In this document: piece by piece, positions 1-10,789 of the stretch | Numbering within the stretch: the first letter of the stretch is position 1 | How the letters are laid out: each line of letters begins with the position of its first letter | Source: Phanerochaete sordida | Taxonomy: Eukaryota > Basidiomycota > Agaricomycetes > Polyporales > Phanerochaetaceae | Assembly (NCBI GenBank): GCA_019973155.2 | Contig: BPQB01000016.1 | Coordinates: 496,001-560,000 of the forward strand | Reading direction: 5' to 3' | Length of the DNA stretch: 64,000 nt | The notes under the pieces: generated by a model | What the model was told of the DNA's origin: nothing | Seen by the model: only the letters and a program-made list of their open reading frames with translations | Database searches by the model: none | Made by a program: the position numbers and the translations under genes

Positions 1-1195
1 ATAAGGGCGGGATTCCGCCTTTCCAGGTCATGATTCCCTGGAGTCCCATTTGCACCATATGCAGAGCAAAGGGAGGCGACGTGACGTCGCGCCAGGCGTA
101 TTGGTGCAGCAATCAGGGGAGGCGCCGCTAGGTCTTCGGCGATTGGCGGCTAGGAAGCCGAGAATATCGGCCGGAAACATACCATCGGGGCGGGAAGACA
201 GGAGATGGAAATGGGTCGCGCATGGGAAGCACGCCCGGTCTATAGGAAGGTGGAGGCCTGGAGTCCTAGGAGCCGAGAACGGGGCTGCACGCATGGCGAA
301 GCCCGCTCAATCTTTCATACGCCACAGGCTTGGCTAAGAGTCGCTTTGCGGTGACATGAGTGAGATGGCGCAGCAGCAATACAAGGACGACGCTCACGGC
401 GTGAGGTGCCACCTTTTCTAATCGCTGATGCGGCTTCACCCGGGTCTTCAACAGCTCCTGGCGAGGCGGTGCTTCACATGACACTCCTCATGTTCCAAAC
501 CAAGCGGGTTGCACAGTGCGAGCCTCGGGCTTTGGATAGTGGAAAGGCAATCATCAGACAACGCTGATAGCGAGAGTTGAAGCGAGCGATACTTACAGGT
601 GCGTCGATATGTCAGAGCGAGTGCCACGGAAGCACGCTCGGGCATTCTTGACCAGACACATCGTAAATCGCCATTGCTGGAGATATCCGCTAGACGAAGT
701 GTATAAACACCTGAAGCTGTACAGGACGTGTACACGAAAGTGGAGCGAACCGACACGACGGTATAACACGTGAACGCGAGCCAGTGCAACTAGATCCGCG
801 GCTATTTCATAGATGAGTTCATAGAAGAACAACATTGTCAGCAATGTAATGAGGCCTGAGGCCCACATACTTCATCGACATCGTCAGGTGGCCAAACCTT
901 GTGCAAATGAGGACCCGTTCAGCCTTCCAGCGCGTGTATCTTTTGCTGATGCGCTCGAGCTGCGTTCCGTATATCACAGCCTCAGCTTGAGCACGCGCCC
1001 ACCCTAGGTGTCGAGTATCGCTGTACGGCAAGCCTGGACGTCTCAGATAGTATGTTCCGCCGAAATAACTCGGAGGTTCGCGGTTGAAGGCAGGCAGAGC
1101 GAGGTGACGGTCGAGACGAAGAAGCGGCGGGCGTCTTCTCAACCTTTAAAACGGCAGTCGCGAAAACGCATATACTCAATAAACGAATAAGAAAT
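1..1195 (-). pseudogene. Relic of an unidentified multi-exon gene, left copy
   Basis: Reading on the minus strand, conserved stretches alternate with intron-like sequence (for example a GTATGT donor near 869 and a TAG acceptor near 805), but no continuous frame can be assembled. The same stretch is present inverted at 31640-32826, also broken. Short hydrophobic stretches suggest a membrane protein, yet I could not match it to the DUF6533 family or to any other family. It is probably a decayed gene already present before the duplication. Confidence 0.4.
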
Positions 1196-1202
1196 TTGGA
1201 GC

Positions 1203-2013
1203 CTTACACTGCGGACAAGCCAGAATTTCCTAGCGCGGGAAATGTTCCTGACTAGGGACCCGAATGGTAAAATATCCGGGTCGTTTCCCACGACATTTCT
1301 GGAGCGCTGAAAGGTAACGATTCTCGAGAATTTCGCTGGTATGTCCTGTAACTGGAAAGTCCGTGTTTGCGAGGCCAGGAAGTGGCTAGGAAACGGCCTG
1401 GAAACGCTCTAGGAAGGAAACATTGTAGCACACAGGAAATTGTAATGAAATCCATGCTTTCCCAGCCCAGTTTGGGTACAATTCCGGGTGGCAGAAAGGT
1501 GTCATTTTGGCCACATGGAAACATTGTGTAGCCCGGGACCGGAAACTGTCCGATAAGATCAAATTTCACGCCCCGTGAAACTGAAACCCTCCGGAAACTT
1601 GATTGAAATATTACATTTCGGGTCTTCAAGGCTTTCACGAGGCATGAAATTTAATCTTATCGGCGAATTTCCTGTCTCGGTGCACACGATGTTTCCGCGC
1701 TGTCGATATGATGTGTTTCCGGCACCCATAAATGTACCCAAATTGGACCGGGAAAGCATGAATTTCATTACAATTTCCAGTACGCTACAATGTTTCCTTT
1801 CTAGACCGTTTCCAGACCGTTTCCTAGCCATTTCCTGGCCTCGCAAACAGGGACTTTCCGGTTACAGGACATACTGGCGAAATTCTCGCGAATCGTTACC
1901 TTTCAGCGCTCGAGAAATGTCGCGGGAAATGGCCCGGATACTTTACCATTCGGGTCCCTAGTCAGGAACATTTCCCGCGCTAGGAAATTCTGGCTTGCCT
2001 GCAGTGCTTACAG
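1203..2013. mobile_element. Foldback (long palindromic) element
   Basis: The two halves are imperfect inverted repeats of about 400 bp each, with the centre near 1608. The outer ends read cttac-actg on the left and cagtgcttacag on the right, then share AAGCCAGAATTTCCTAGCG. It lies inside the block missing from the right arm of the segmental duplication, so it is a later insertion. Two mirror-image open frames of 128 codons (1252-1638 minus and 1575-1961 plus) come from the palindrome and resemble no protein family. It is probably a non-autonomous foldback element or MITE. No target-site duplication could be fixed. Confidence 0.7.
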
Positions 2014-2770
2014 TGAGCGGGCACATTCAGTCATCTATAATCCATACCTATGACACTGCAAACATGTCGAGATTTCAAGCGATCTGAAATGTTCCAGAAC
2101 AGGATGAGAAAAGGTTTCATTTGTGTCGGATTTCGGGTGACATTTCTGAGTGGCTGAAATGCATCCTTTCGAACGCATTTCTTGAGAATTTCGTGCGGCA
2201 AGATATCCTACCTGCAGTGTGTACTCGAAATTGGTACGAAATTATGCCGAAAGTTACGACTTTGGGCGCATCGGAAATGTGCCTGAAATGCACTATTTCT
2301 AGCTCATTTGTGGTGCATGTCGGCATGCCTGAAATGCTGACTCAGCTGTCTTGGCACACGAAATGCTTAGAAAAGGCTCACTTTCAGCATAATTTCTGGC
2401 GCTCCGAGACGATACATTTCCTGCCACGTGAAATGCGTGCAGTAGGGGTGAAATTTGACCTTTCTACAGCATTTCTGTGACAAAGGAAATCTTTCCTTTC
2501 ATACCGGCTAACATGCGTCCTTTCATGTGACATGACATGCATGCAGCCGCGTTGTCTTTCTTTGTCATTTCCAGAGCATTGCTAGTCTATCTTTTGGTAC
2601 AATTGCGTTCCTATTTCAGTTCTGCGGACCAGACAAGCTTTCAGGTCTCACGAAATCGTCCCGAAATGTACCAAAAAGGCTGAATTTCATCTATCCCGAA
2701 ATAGACCTCGAAATCTGGCTCAAACGAAACCTTTCAGCTCCCTGTTCTGGAACATTTCAGGCCGCTCGAA
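2014..2770. repeat. Tract dense in GAAAT/ATTTC words
   Basis: The pentamer GAAAT or its complement ATTTC recurs every 10-40 bp on both strands, usually as TGAAATG, GGAAAT or CATTTC. The same word also punctuates the neighbouring foldback element. No gene is visible. The tract is absent from the right arm of the duplication, so it arrived with, or is part of, the foldback insertion. Confidence 0.6.
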
Positions 2771-2853
2771 ATCCCGCGATGTTTGCAGTGTGAGTTTGAG
2801 CCTCGAGAGTCGAGGGAAATGATACAAAAAAAGAAGCAACAGCAAAGCAAGCC

Positions 2854-2860
2854 AAAAAAA
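2854..2860 (-). terminator. RNA polymerase III terminator of tRNA-Arg
   Basis: A run of seven T on the minus strand lies 21 nt downstream of the tRNA 3' end. This is the expected Pol III stop signal. Confidence 0.7.
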
Positions 2861-2881
2861 CGGGACACAGATCCCAAGGAT

Positions 2882-2952
2882 GACCACCGCAGGGGTCGAA
2901 CCTGCAATCTCCTGATTCGTAGTCAGACGCGATGCCATTTCGCCAGGCGGCC
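2882..2952 (-). tRNA. tRNA-Arg(ACG), left copy
   Basis: The 71-nt sequence folds as a tRNA. The acceptor stem pairs GGCCGCC with GGTGGTC (with G-U pairs), the anticodon loop is CTACGAA (anticodon ACG) and the T arm is GCAGGTTCGACCCCTGC. There is no intron. It is identical to the copy at 31457-31527, although the flanks have diverged strongly, so it is probably functional and under selection. ACG is read as ICG after deamination and decodes CGU, CGC and CGA. Confidence 0.93.
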
Positions 2953-2997
2953 ATGTATTTGCCAACCCTCCCATCCAATACAAGCAAGGACAGTCGA

Positions 2998-3018
2998 ATT
3001 GCAGGTTCAACCCCTGCA
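2998..3018 (+). other. tRNA T-arm relic
   Basis: This 21-bp stretch repeats the T-arm of the adjacent tRNA-Arg with one change (GGTTCAACC for GGTTCGACC) on the opposite strand. A diverged equivalent lies at 31381-31405. It probably comes from an old partial tRNA duplication; no complete second tRNA can be folded. Confidence 0.5.
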
Positions 3019-3308
3019 CCTACCGATATCGTACGGGAGCACTAATATGCGATATGTCACTTACGCAGTAGCTTCCAACGGACAGCTGTTTCCAGCAGAT
3101 GCTGCTCAGAAGCATGCCCGGCTTGGGGACCTTCCCTGTATAAAGGGAGAAGCACGAATGCAGAGTTATCTTCACGCGTCGACCAATAAGTTTCACTGGC
3201 CACCACTGTTCGTCCCTCGTACAGCTTTAAGAAGCTCGCGAGTCTGCCGTCGATTAATTATATCATGCCGCTACATTTCTCACCGCGTCATACGCCAACA
3301 CATCTCCG

Positions 3309-4221
3309 CTCAACCCTCGCAGCAGCAACAATCGGCTCACCCCTTCCACGCTGCACAAGCACGACCGCCTCCCACCCATGCGCCCGCGCCGCGGCGACGC
3401 CCTCCGGCAGCGCAAAACGCGCAGTACCGCCCACCCACGCGCCGAGCACGACCGCGTCGCGCACGACGTTGCGGTGCGGCAGCTTGCGCCCCGCGTTCTC
3501 GCCGCGCGCGATGGCGACACGGTGCGTCGTGGGGTCGTAGAGGATGAGGCGCACGAGGGCGGGTGGGTTAGGGGGCCGGAGCCGGTCACTTTGGTGGTGG
3601 TAGAGGGAGAGGGCGGAGGAGGGGAGGTGGAGAAGGTGACGGAGACGGAGTTCGCGTGCGGGGCGGACGCGCCCTCTCGGATGAGTGCGTTGAGCTCGTT
3701 CTGGCGCGCGCCGACGCCGTTTGAGGTGCCGTTCACAATGCCCTGCCCCGCCATCAGCACCCGCCCGTCTCATAACAGCCACAGCGCACGCACCTGAAGC
3801 GTGTACACCTTCCGACTTCCCATCGCCGCAGCGTACTCGCGCTGGCGCGCGTCCCAGCGCGCGTCGCCGAACGAGTCCGGCCAGCCGACGTAGTCCCAGT
3901 ACGTGACCTCGTACGTGAGCACGAGCGCATCCGTCCCGTTCAGCGTTTGGCGCTGTGTGTCGCTGGGCGTGTCTTGTGCCTCAAGCAGACGGAGGACGTT
4001 CGCGTTCGCGGGCACGAGGAGCAGCCTTGAGATTGGAAAAGCTCTATGACGGTGAGCGAGGTGGAGGGCGGGGGTAAGATGTCGGACTTGTATGCGGGCT
4101 ACGCTGTAGATGTAGGTGGGGGTATACTCGTGAGCTCGGAGCTACCTGGGGCTGGAAGGTTGTCAGGTACGCAGACCTTGTCTGTGCCCGACGGACGGAA
4201 TGGGTTGAAGGCGCTCTTCAT
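3309..4221 (-). pseudogene. DUF1223 pseudogene (left copy)
   Basis: It is homologous along its length to the intact DUF1223 gene at 30158-31075. The start codon (4221) and much of the frame survive. Compared with that copy it has an in-frame TAG shortly before the conserved TYKLDIL-equivalent segment, a 4-nt deletion directly after the second cysteine codon of the CSSC motif, which removes frame and motif context, and a changed stop region (GTGTAG to GTTGAG). The second exon is still recognisable in a different frame (MARGEN and PHRNV words). It is clearly not functional. Confidence 0.85.
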
Positions 4222-5229
4222 TTGAGACACTGGAGCCTCCAGCTACGTTGATGGTGAATCTGGGTGACGTCGTAAGCGTGACTGGTCAATGAGAAAAGTC
4301 TAGGCGACGCACCCGAGCAGCCAAGCTTACAGCCCTTGGCTTTATACCTCCCGAGCGAGTGATATGCCTGCAGCTCGGCCTTTGTCATCTTCAGGCGCGT
4401 TACTCATGGCGGCATCGCTGAGTATGCTGTCACGTCACAATGCGGGAGGCCGAGGCAGGGCGCCGGGCAGAGGTGCGAGACATGGCGGCGAGTGGGAGGC
4501 GAGAAAGCGGTGCGCGCTCGGGCGCGGGGCAGTGCAGCCGCGCCGAGGCTTTGTGGCGTCCGGCAGCGCATGTGACGCGATGTCCAGCGCGCAAGCTTCC
4601 GCACCCAGCTCGCTGCACGCAGCGTGGAGTATTACGCAGATGTAGCTATCAAAAAGGACATTCGCGCCTCATAGCCGGAGTTTACAATCCAAGCGACTCA
4701 GCATAAGTTATCTGATTGGCTCATAGTTATTAGAGCCGCGTTATAGGCGCGTAGTGCAGCTCCTAGGCCTCAATCTCTCCAGACAAACCCAGAGCAGCGC
4801 TGACTGTATTGCGATGCGATGTGGTTCCCTCGTGGTGCCATCCCTGGAGGCGCGAAGGTCACGACATGGCCCAGTCCACGGTCATCGGATTGTCGGAGAA
4901 CTTTCAGAGCTGCCGGCCCGCTCTGGGCCCGCCCTGCCACGTGTCAAGAGCGCCCTTACCTATACCGGGCACACCGCCGCGTCGCTGCGGGTTTCATCCT
5001 GCGAGTCATCGCGATCCCTGGGATTGCGCGGTGGCACGCCCACATAGGTAGGGCATGTAAGTGGATGCGTTTCTTTGTATGTGGGCTATGCAGGATTACC
5101 GGGTGGCATGGCTCGGGTCCTCTTCTGAATCGTGCTCTCTTCCAGCTGCTCGCGGTGGTTGATGCCAGATTCCACAGGCGAGCTCATGTCGAGGTAGGTC
5201 CTAGTCTTAACGATGTGGAAAATCTGCTC

Positions 5230-6621
5230 ATGACTACATCACATAGCGCTCATAGCCATCACGCATTGGCCCGCGTGAGGCGTCGGGATGGCGATTCCGT
5301 CGCTCGGGCTCTGGTAGTCGATCCTACCCACCCAAGCCCACGGCTACCTCAGGAGTTACTCGACAACATCATCGACACACTCAGATACGACCCCGTCGCC
5401 TTGTCGGCACTGTCGCTTGCCGCGAGGTGCCTGCATTTCACGGCTCGACGCCGTCTCTTTCGCTCCCCCACGATCGTCACTTCCCACACGTCCTTCGCAT
5501 CGTTGGTGGAGACTCTGCGACATGCTCCTCTACACATACGATACTACGTCGAGAATCTCACATTCGCGCTGTCGGCCATGATGACCGAGGACTTCATGCT
5601 GCCTGCGAACAGCTCCGCAGAGGCCGTGACGCCACTCCTCGTCGCTTCCCTGCTCCAGCTGCTCCCGAACCTCAGCTCGCTGACGCTCGACAGAGTGCTC
5701 TTCCCGAGCGAGGGCGACGATTCGGACGGGATACCGGGGGACCAGGCGATGCACGGTCTCGAGCAGGTCTCACTCACGGGCATGCGGACACTTCTTGAAG
5801 ACGGCCTGCGCGACTTCCATCCTCTCTCAGCGCTTCTCGGCGACCTCGAAACCTTCCCCATCGACGACCCCCCACCGTTTCCGCTCCCTTTCCTTCCCCC
5901 ACTCGCGCCGCTCCCCGCCCTCCTGCCTCCGTCCCCTACACATTCGCACAACCTCGAGAGCACGCAGCCGCCGGCGCTCGCACCCGGGTGGCTCCGCAGC
6001 TTCGCCCAGACCCGCCCGCTGCTCAGCCCGTGGAGCAGCCTGCGCGCACTCGACGTCGCGTGCCGCACGCCCGCCGACGCGGCGCACGTTGGCGCGTTCC
6101 TGCGCCTCGCGGGCGCCCAGCTGCTGCGGCTCGGCTGTGCCGTGCACGGCGACCTCTTCCGCACCACCCACGCCTCCCCGTGCACAATCTCAGAATGCGA
6201 AACGTACGATGGTATCGTGCGCGCGCTCGCGCTCAAGGAGAGCTGCCCGCGCCTCGAGACGCTCGCGCTCCGCGCGGCGGTGCGCGACCTCGGAGGGCAC
6301 GTCGGCGCGCTGCTCGGCCTCGCCGCGGCGCTCCTCGCCCGCCTCCCGCCAGCGCTCCGCCGCTTTGCGCTCGAGCTCGACCTGGGGCGCGACGTCGCGC
6401 GGGCACGGGTCTGCGTGTGGGACGGGGCGCACGGCGGGTGGGCGGTGCTGCGGGACGCGCTCGCGGGCGCACGTGTCGTCCACTTTGACGTGTGCTGGCG
6501 GTGTGCGCGCGAGGGAGTGGGTGTAGCTGAGCGGTGCGATGGCGCGGACGTTCTCGATAGCGTTTCTGGGATAATGGACTGCGGCGCCTTCACGGCGGCG
6601 TCTCGCTGGGAGGTTTACTGA
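5230..6621 (+). CDS. F-box protein, divergent member
   Basis: An uninterrupted frame of 463 codons from ATG at 5230. The F-box is at residues 37-75 (PRLPQELLDNIIDTL and following), then a leucine-rich, largely helical region with LPNLSSLTLD-type segments, a proline-rich linker and a C-terminal part resembling the substrate-side domain of the other F-box proteins in this window (PRLETLALR, ALRRFALELDL). F-box proteins join SCF ubiquitin ligases through Skp1 and choose substrates with the C-terminal part. Upstream in-frame codons continue to 4819, but GTAGGT..ATAG pairs there look like introns, so the start is uncertain. The gene interrupts the left duplication arm and has no counterpart in the right arm, so it was inserted after the duplication. 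Confidence 0.72.
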   Translation: MTTSHSAHSHHALARVRRRDGDSVARALVVDPTHPSPRLPQELLDNIIDTLRYDPVALSALSLAARCLHFTARRRLFRSPTIVTSHTSFASLVETLRHAPLHIRYYVENLTFALSAMMTEDFMLPANSSAEAVTPLLVASLLQLLPNLSSLTLDRVLFPSEGDDSDGIPGDQAMHGLEQVSLTGMRTLLEDGLRDFHPLSALLGDLETFPIDDPPPFPLPFLPPLAPLPALLPPSPTHSHNLESTQPPALAPGWLRSFAQTRPLLSPWSSLRALDVACRTPADAAHVGAFLRLAGAQLLRLGCAVHGDLFRTTHASPCTISECETYDGIVRALALKESCPRLETLALRAAVRDLGGHVGALLGLAAALLARLPPALRRFALELDLGRDVARARVCVWDGAHGGWAVLRDALAGARVVHFDVCWRCAREGVGVAERCDGADVLDSVSGIMDCGAFTAASRWEVY

Positions 6622-6901
6622 GGGAAGTCTGCCCGGAGTTTTTGGATAGCATATTGCACGGATAATCACGGGATACAGAATACACGGCTGTAGGATATAT
6701 AGGGCGGTTCTTTGCTGGTATTTGCGCGGTTCGAGAACGAACGAGAACTGCTGGAGATGCGGGAGGGTCGTCGAGATGGCTTGTTGCCGCGGTCGTCGGT
6801 GTGGGAAGATCGATGCTCGAGGTGCGGGGGTAGTATGGCGCACAGCTCGACTTGACGCGCACTGCAGCGTGCTGTACGCCACATATTCCTTCGCGCTAGC
6901 T

Positions 6902-7523
6902 ATGGCGCCACGAAGGAGGATCTACAGAAGTGGGCCGGACTCTTCCCGCATCCTTGGAACCTGTCTCACGTCTACAGTAGTTCCTCTGCTGTGCAAGGCA
7001 GAGGATAGACCGGCACCACGAAAGACAGATGCGAGCGGGCCGAGGAGCAGGTACGCTGTCAAGGCGTACTAGAGCGTGTCCAGATTACTGAGATTCATGA
7101 CTCCGGAGCCTCACCCGCTTGAAAGCGCGAATCGGAGGCTGGCTACGACGCGCAGGTCTACGTCAGGCTCCCGGTACCGCCGCAATGACCAGCAGGCCTG
7201 GTCTCACGTCGCTCCCACAGGAGCTCCTAGACCTCATCGTCGACCTGCTCAGCGACTCGCGGTAGGCCTTGGCCCATCTATGCCTTACATCAAGGCTGTT
7301 CTACGGCCGCACGCGCCAGCATCACTGCCGGTCGCTCACCATCACCACGCCGCGCAGGTCGTTCGCAGCGTTCGTGGAGGATCTGGCTGATGCCCACGAC
7401 AACATTCGGCCCCACGTCCAGCATCTAACGCTCTTGCGCTATGGGATGAAGGACGGCGAGGACGGCAAGCCCCCCGAACGCGTCACGGCTGGGCTCGTCA
7501 AGGCACTTCTGGAGCTCCTCCCG
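6902..7523 (+). pseudogene. F-box pseudogene, 5' part only
   Basis: It is the inverted-arm counterpart of the F-box gene at 27973-29527. The same three-exon start is present: a 28-nt first exon from ATG 6902, a short second exon, an intron starting GTACGC, then the F-box exon. In the F-box exon a CAG codon has become TAG (SDSR-stop-AL). Homology stops abruptly at about 7523, after LLELLP, and unrelated sequence follows. Nonsense plus truncation make it a pseudogene. The truncation point is also the inner end of the left arm. Confidence 0.85.
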
Positions 7524-8178
7524 GGTCGGGCGCTCCAACCAGCGCGGGGCTGAGGTCCCTGGCACTGCTCGGACCCGGCGGCGCTGGGTACGCGCCGTGC
7601 GGCGGACTCCCCAGGGCGCCGTCAAGAACAGTTCGATGTGCATGCTGCAGCTGCGACACCAGGTTCTCTACTTCTGCGGTACCCTCCATTTTGCGCACAT
7701 CCAGGCAGCTCCGTCGAGACCGGCCTCGGCTGACCGTCTGTCGACCACGGCGAGGAGCGCGGCGCGGCGCCGCTAGTGTGCGAGCCTCCCTGGGCAAGCC
7801 GCCGCTTGGGTCCCAGACAGTAAACGTCCCACAGTAAGACCTAGTTACACGCCTGCGTGCTGCCTTTAAGACGCGCGCCCTCTAGGAGTGTCTCCCGTCA
7901 CATCAGCACCACTTCAGGTTGTGGAATGGATTGTTTGTGCCAGGACACTCGAAATCCTGCTGCATCATACGACATCGACTTTCATAATATATTGCACACA
8001 TTTCCATATCATAAATCTCGTCATTCACGCTGGGCCGAGGCCCGCGAAATATACTCTTGGCAGATTTTCGGTGAGCTCCACGTATATCCACTCGATGTCA
8101 CCGGCTTGGACTGCGCACCGGAGTCCCCCTGCTGCGGCGCCGGATGCTCTTCCACGTATGCCGAATATCGGGAATCCT
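7524..8178. other. Intergenic, no gene seen
   Basis: This is the unique sequence after the truncated F-box copy and before the 3' end of the first DUF6533 gene. No protein family, tRNA or repeat was recognised. Confidence 0.5.
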
Positions 8179-9787
8179 CTAGTACTCCGTGGTTTCCTCG
8201 TACTCTTGATCGCTGTCGTCCTCCCAGAACGATATGTCTTCACCGATATTTCCGACGAGCGATCGCCCGCGGGGCAGGTGGAACCGCACAGCCGAAAAGT
8301 GCGATGTCTGTTGCGCCCCTGAGGGAAGCGACAGATCTGGAGGGGCGTCCCCCAGCGACCGCAGATTGAGGATGAAGCGGCTGATGAGCACCAACGGCTG
8401 AGAGTGCGGCGGTCAGCGCGCATATCGCGTCTGCACTGGACCAAGGGCGTTCTCACCAGCAGCATGCTCAGGATCGAATCAAACTATGTGTGCTCTGGTG
8501 AGATGCTGGCCTCTCGTCGAAAGGTACGGCAGACGAGCTCTTCGTACCTCATACGGATCGGACGGCAACGCGCTCTTCAAGACGCCAATGGCGAGACACG
8601 CACTGTACGCAATACTGAGCGCGTGCACTGTCATGAAGCGCTGCCGACTGACATGAAGAACAACACGCCTGCGCAGTGCGTCGTCAGGTCCGCCTTTCCA
8701 GTGACAAGGGCTTCTGAATAACGCACCGTCCCGGAGCATACAGGTGGACGCAGAGATGTGGATGTTCGCGCGCGCGGCATCGCGCCATTGACAGTATGTT
8801 TTCAGCAGGACCAGAGCGAGGACCAGGCTCAGCACTGCCATTGCGTAGCTGTTCAAGGCGAGAAACCCTGTATCACGGACGCGATGCCTTTGAGTCATTA
8901 TGCGAGGGAATCACCACCTGCACGTACAGCTGCAACATGGTATTAGTAGGCACTTTGAAATCAACGCGTTCAGGACGCACATTTTCACTCCATTCGGAGA
9001 CATGTTCAAGGTCTGTGTGCAGGAGTTGGCGGGCCAGTGCGCATAGGAGAAGGTAGAAGGAGAGATGGTTATGTACTAAATAATTGAGCGCATGAGAAGG
9101 ACAAAATGGATATAGACCCACCAAATTACATGCACCGGGAACAGAGCCCACTAAAAGCATGGCTAGCCCCAAGCGCACATTACGTCCCCAGATCGCATAC
9201 ACACGCAGAGCAGAGAAGACTCCAGGTGCAAAAACCAGCGAGCATGAGTCATACGGTGGTACATTAGGTATCGCAGGAGCTCACTGTTAATTTGGGCGTA
9301 TGCTAAGAAGTACAGGCCCTCTTGAGCTAGATAAAATGAGCTGCAGTTGCTGAGCAGAGTACACCGGTAAATGATCCACTCGTTAAATATGCGAGACAAG
9401 ACCATACCTCGTGGGTTTATTGGGAAAGGTGTACTGGAGCAGAAATATTGCAATGGTGCTTCCTCTCGTGCTGAGGTACAGTAGGCTTGTCATGGTCAAT
9501 GGACGACGCCAGATGACATCGATCTCACTCCGAAAGGAGATGACGTAGTCGTAGAGCACCAACGCTGAACATACATTAATGAGGCATTCAATGAGTATTT
9601 CCCCAGTATTTCCACCGAAAAGGGCAAAATGAACGCACTGAATGCTGCTACTTGCTCATATTCAGCGATGGATCTAGAGAGAGCATTTAAGTCACGAATA
9701 ATGTCAAGCATGGCCTGAGGCATGACTTGTCGCTCACACCAATGAGAGATATCGCTGCGCTTGAGCGTCGGACAGCTGAGAGCCCAT
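8179..9787 (-). CDS. DUF6533 membrane protein, copy 1
   Basis: Twelve exons (minus): 9738-9787, 9639-9673, 9408-9564, 9285-9349, 9122-9219, 8981-9075, 8928-8929, 8727-8867, 8653-8668, 8548-8602, 8457-8483, 8179-8397. They sum to 960 nt, 319 residues. The DUF6533 core is ALVLYDY followed by WRRP; later segments FSALRVYAIWGRN and LVLALVLLKTYCQW are membrane helices, followed by LRDG and the C-terminal NRF-like helix and GNIGED motif. This is a fungal family of multi-helix membrane proteins of unknown function. Exon 7 has only two bases (CT); without it the frame is lost. The exon pattern is shared with five paralogues. The gene is intact by this model. The start is ATG at 9787. Confidence 0.82.
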
Positions 9788-10789
9788 GATCGAGGCAATC
9801 AAGCCAGGCTCAAAATTCTGGGTTGCCTGAGAAGACTCAGCGTGGCCTCTATATACCTACGCGCAAGTACGTCAGTATTTGGGTTCAGAGGAGGCCATGA
9901 ACTCGAGAGTAACACTGGTGCTTCTACAGGGCACCCCAGATGTTGCTGGAGACATCAGTTCCATTAACTGTTAATGTGGACACGTAGGACACAGGCCATG
10001 GCCAGAACGAGCTTTTGTAGAGCCTGAGAAGACGCGGAGATGAATGTCGCAGACATTCGCACGCAGCAGAAATGATCAGTTGGCATCGAAGGCCTGGAAA
10101 TGGCGAAGGCAGGGACATGATAGAGCCATAGAGGCCGTGCCCGTAGCACCTGCCAGAGTTGGATGCTAGGCAGAGCCCCCGGTCGCGTGCTGGTTCTGCG
10201 GAGTGCCGGAGAGAGTTTGTGTCCGGTCTGGTGGAATGCGGGCAGAGAGATGGGCGCCCAGTAATTGGACCAATGAAAGTTTCCACCGCTGCTTCTGCTA
10301 CGTAACTCTATACCACGACTCCAACGCGCTCGCGCTCGACGATATCAATCGTCTCGATGCGTTCGAGTCAGCTGCGGCTTGTCCGATCCCCGCTGCGCGG
10401 CGACCGCAGGTATCCTCCGCGCTCCGCGACAGCTCCACATGGAGGATCGAGGATACACCGCAAAACGCGACGTGCAGGCACCACCTGTGTTGTGCACGCA
10501 CTGCTTGGGATCGGAAGGGATCTATCCGGCCCGATCAAAGGTGCCGACGGCGTGCACGGCACTCGTTGGAGCATCTGTCGTCGGACAAGCAGCCGACGAC
10601 CTACAGCGGGGAAAGAGGGAGCGACAGGCGTGCATCCCTCATCTGTCTCATCGTGCCCATTTCTACGACACAGGTATCGACGGCCGCCGGTGGCTCGAGC
10701 CCATCGACATCCTCCTCTACTGCATTTTCCCGGTGAGCCCAGACCTGATTTCAAGTTTGGCTCAGCGAATCCGGCGTGGACCGCGCACC
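9788..10789. other. Intergenic, no gene seen
   Basis: This is the promoter side of DUF6533 copy 1 and the 3' side of copy 2. Open frames here lack family resemblance. No repeat or RNA gene was recognised. Confidence 0.5.

Larger units (their letters stand above)
1..7523. repeat. Left arm of inverted segmental duplication
   Basis: This arm is alignable by eye, as reverse complement, to 28912-32826. The order matches: unidentified relic, tRNA-Arg, DUF1223 gene, shared upstream region, 5' part of an F-box gene. Two blocks exist only here: about 1196-2770 (foldback plus GAAAT-rich tract) and about 4600-6735 (an unrelated F-box gene). Identity is clearly below that of a recent copy, with many substitutions and small indels, so the duplication is old. 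Position 1 already pairs with 32826, so the arm may extend left of the window. Confidence 0.85.

Noticed and set aside
1252..1961. Two 128-codon genes facing each other
   Set aside because: They are mirror translations of one palindrome, with no start context or family.
4819..5229. Extension of the 5230 F-box protein to 600 residues
   Set aside because: The added part has no F-box-family likeness and contains intron-like GTAGGT..ATAG and GTAGGG..CCAG pairs. The size from 5230 fits the paralogues better.
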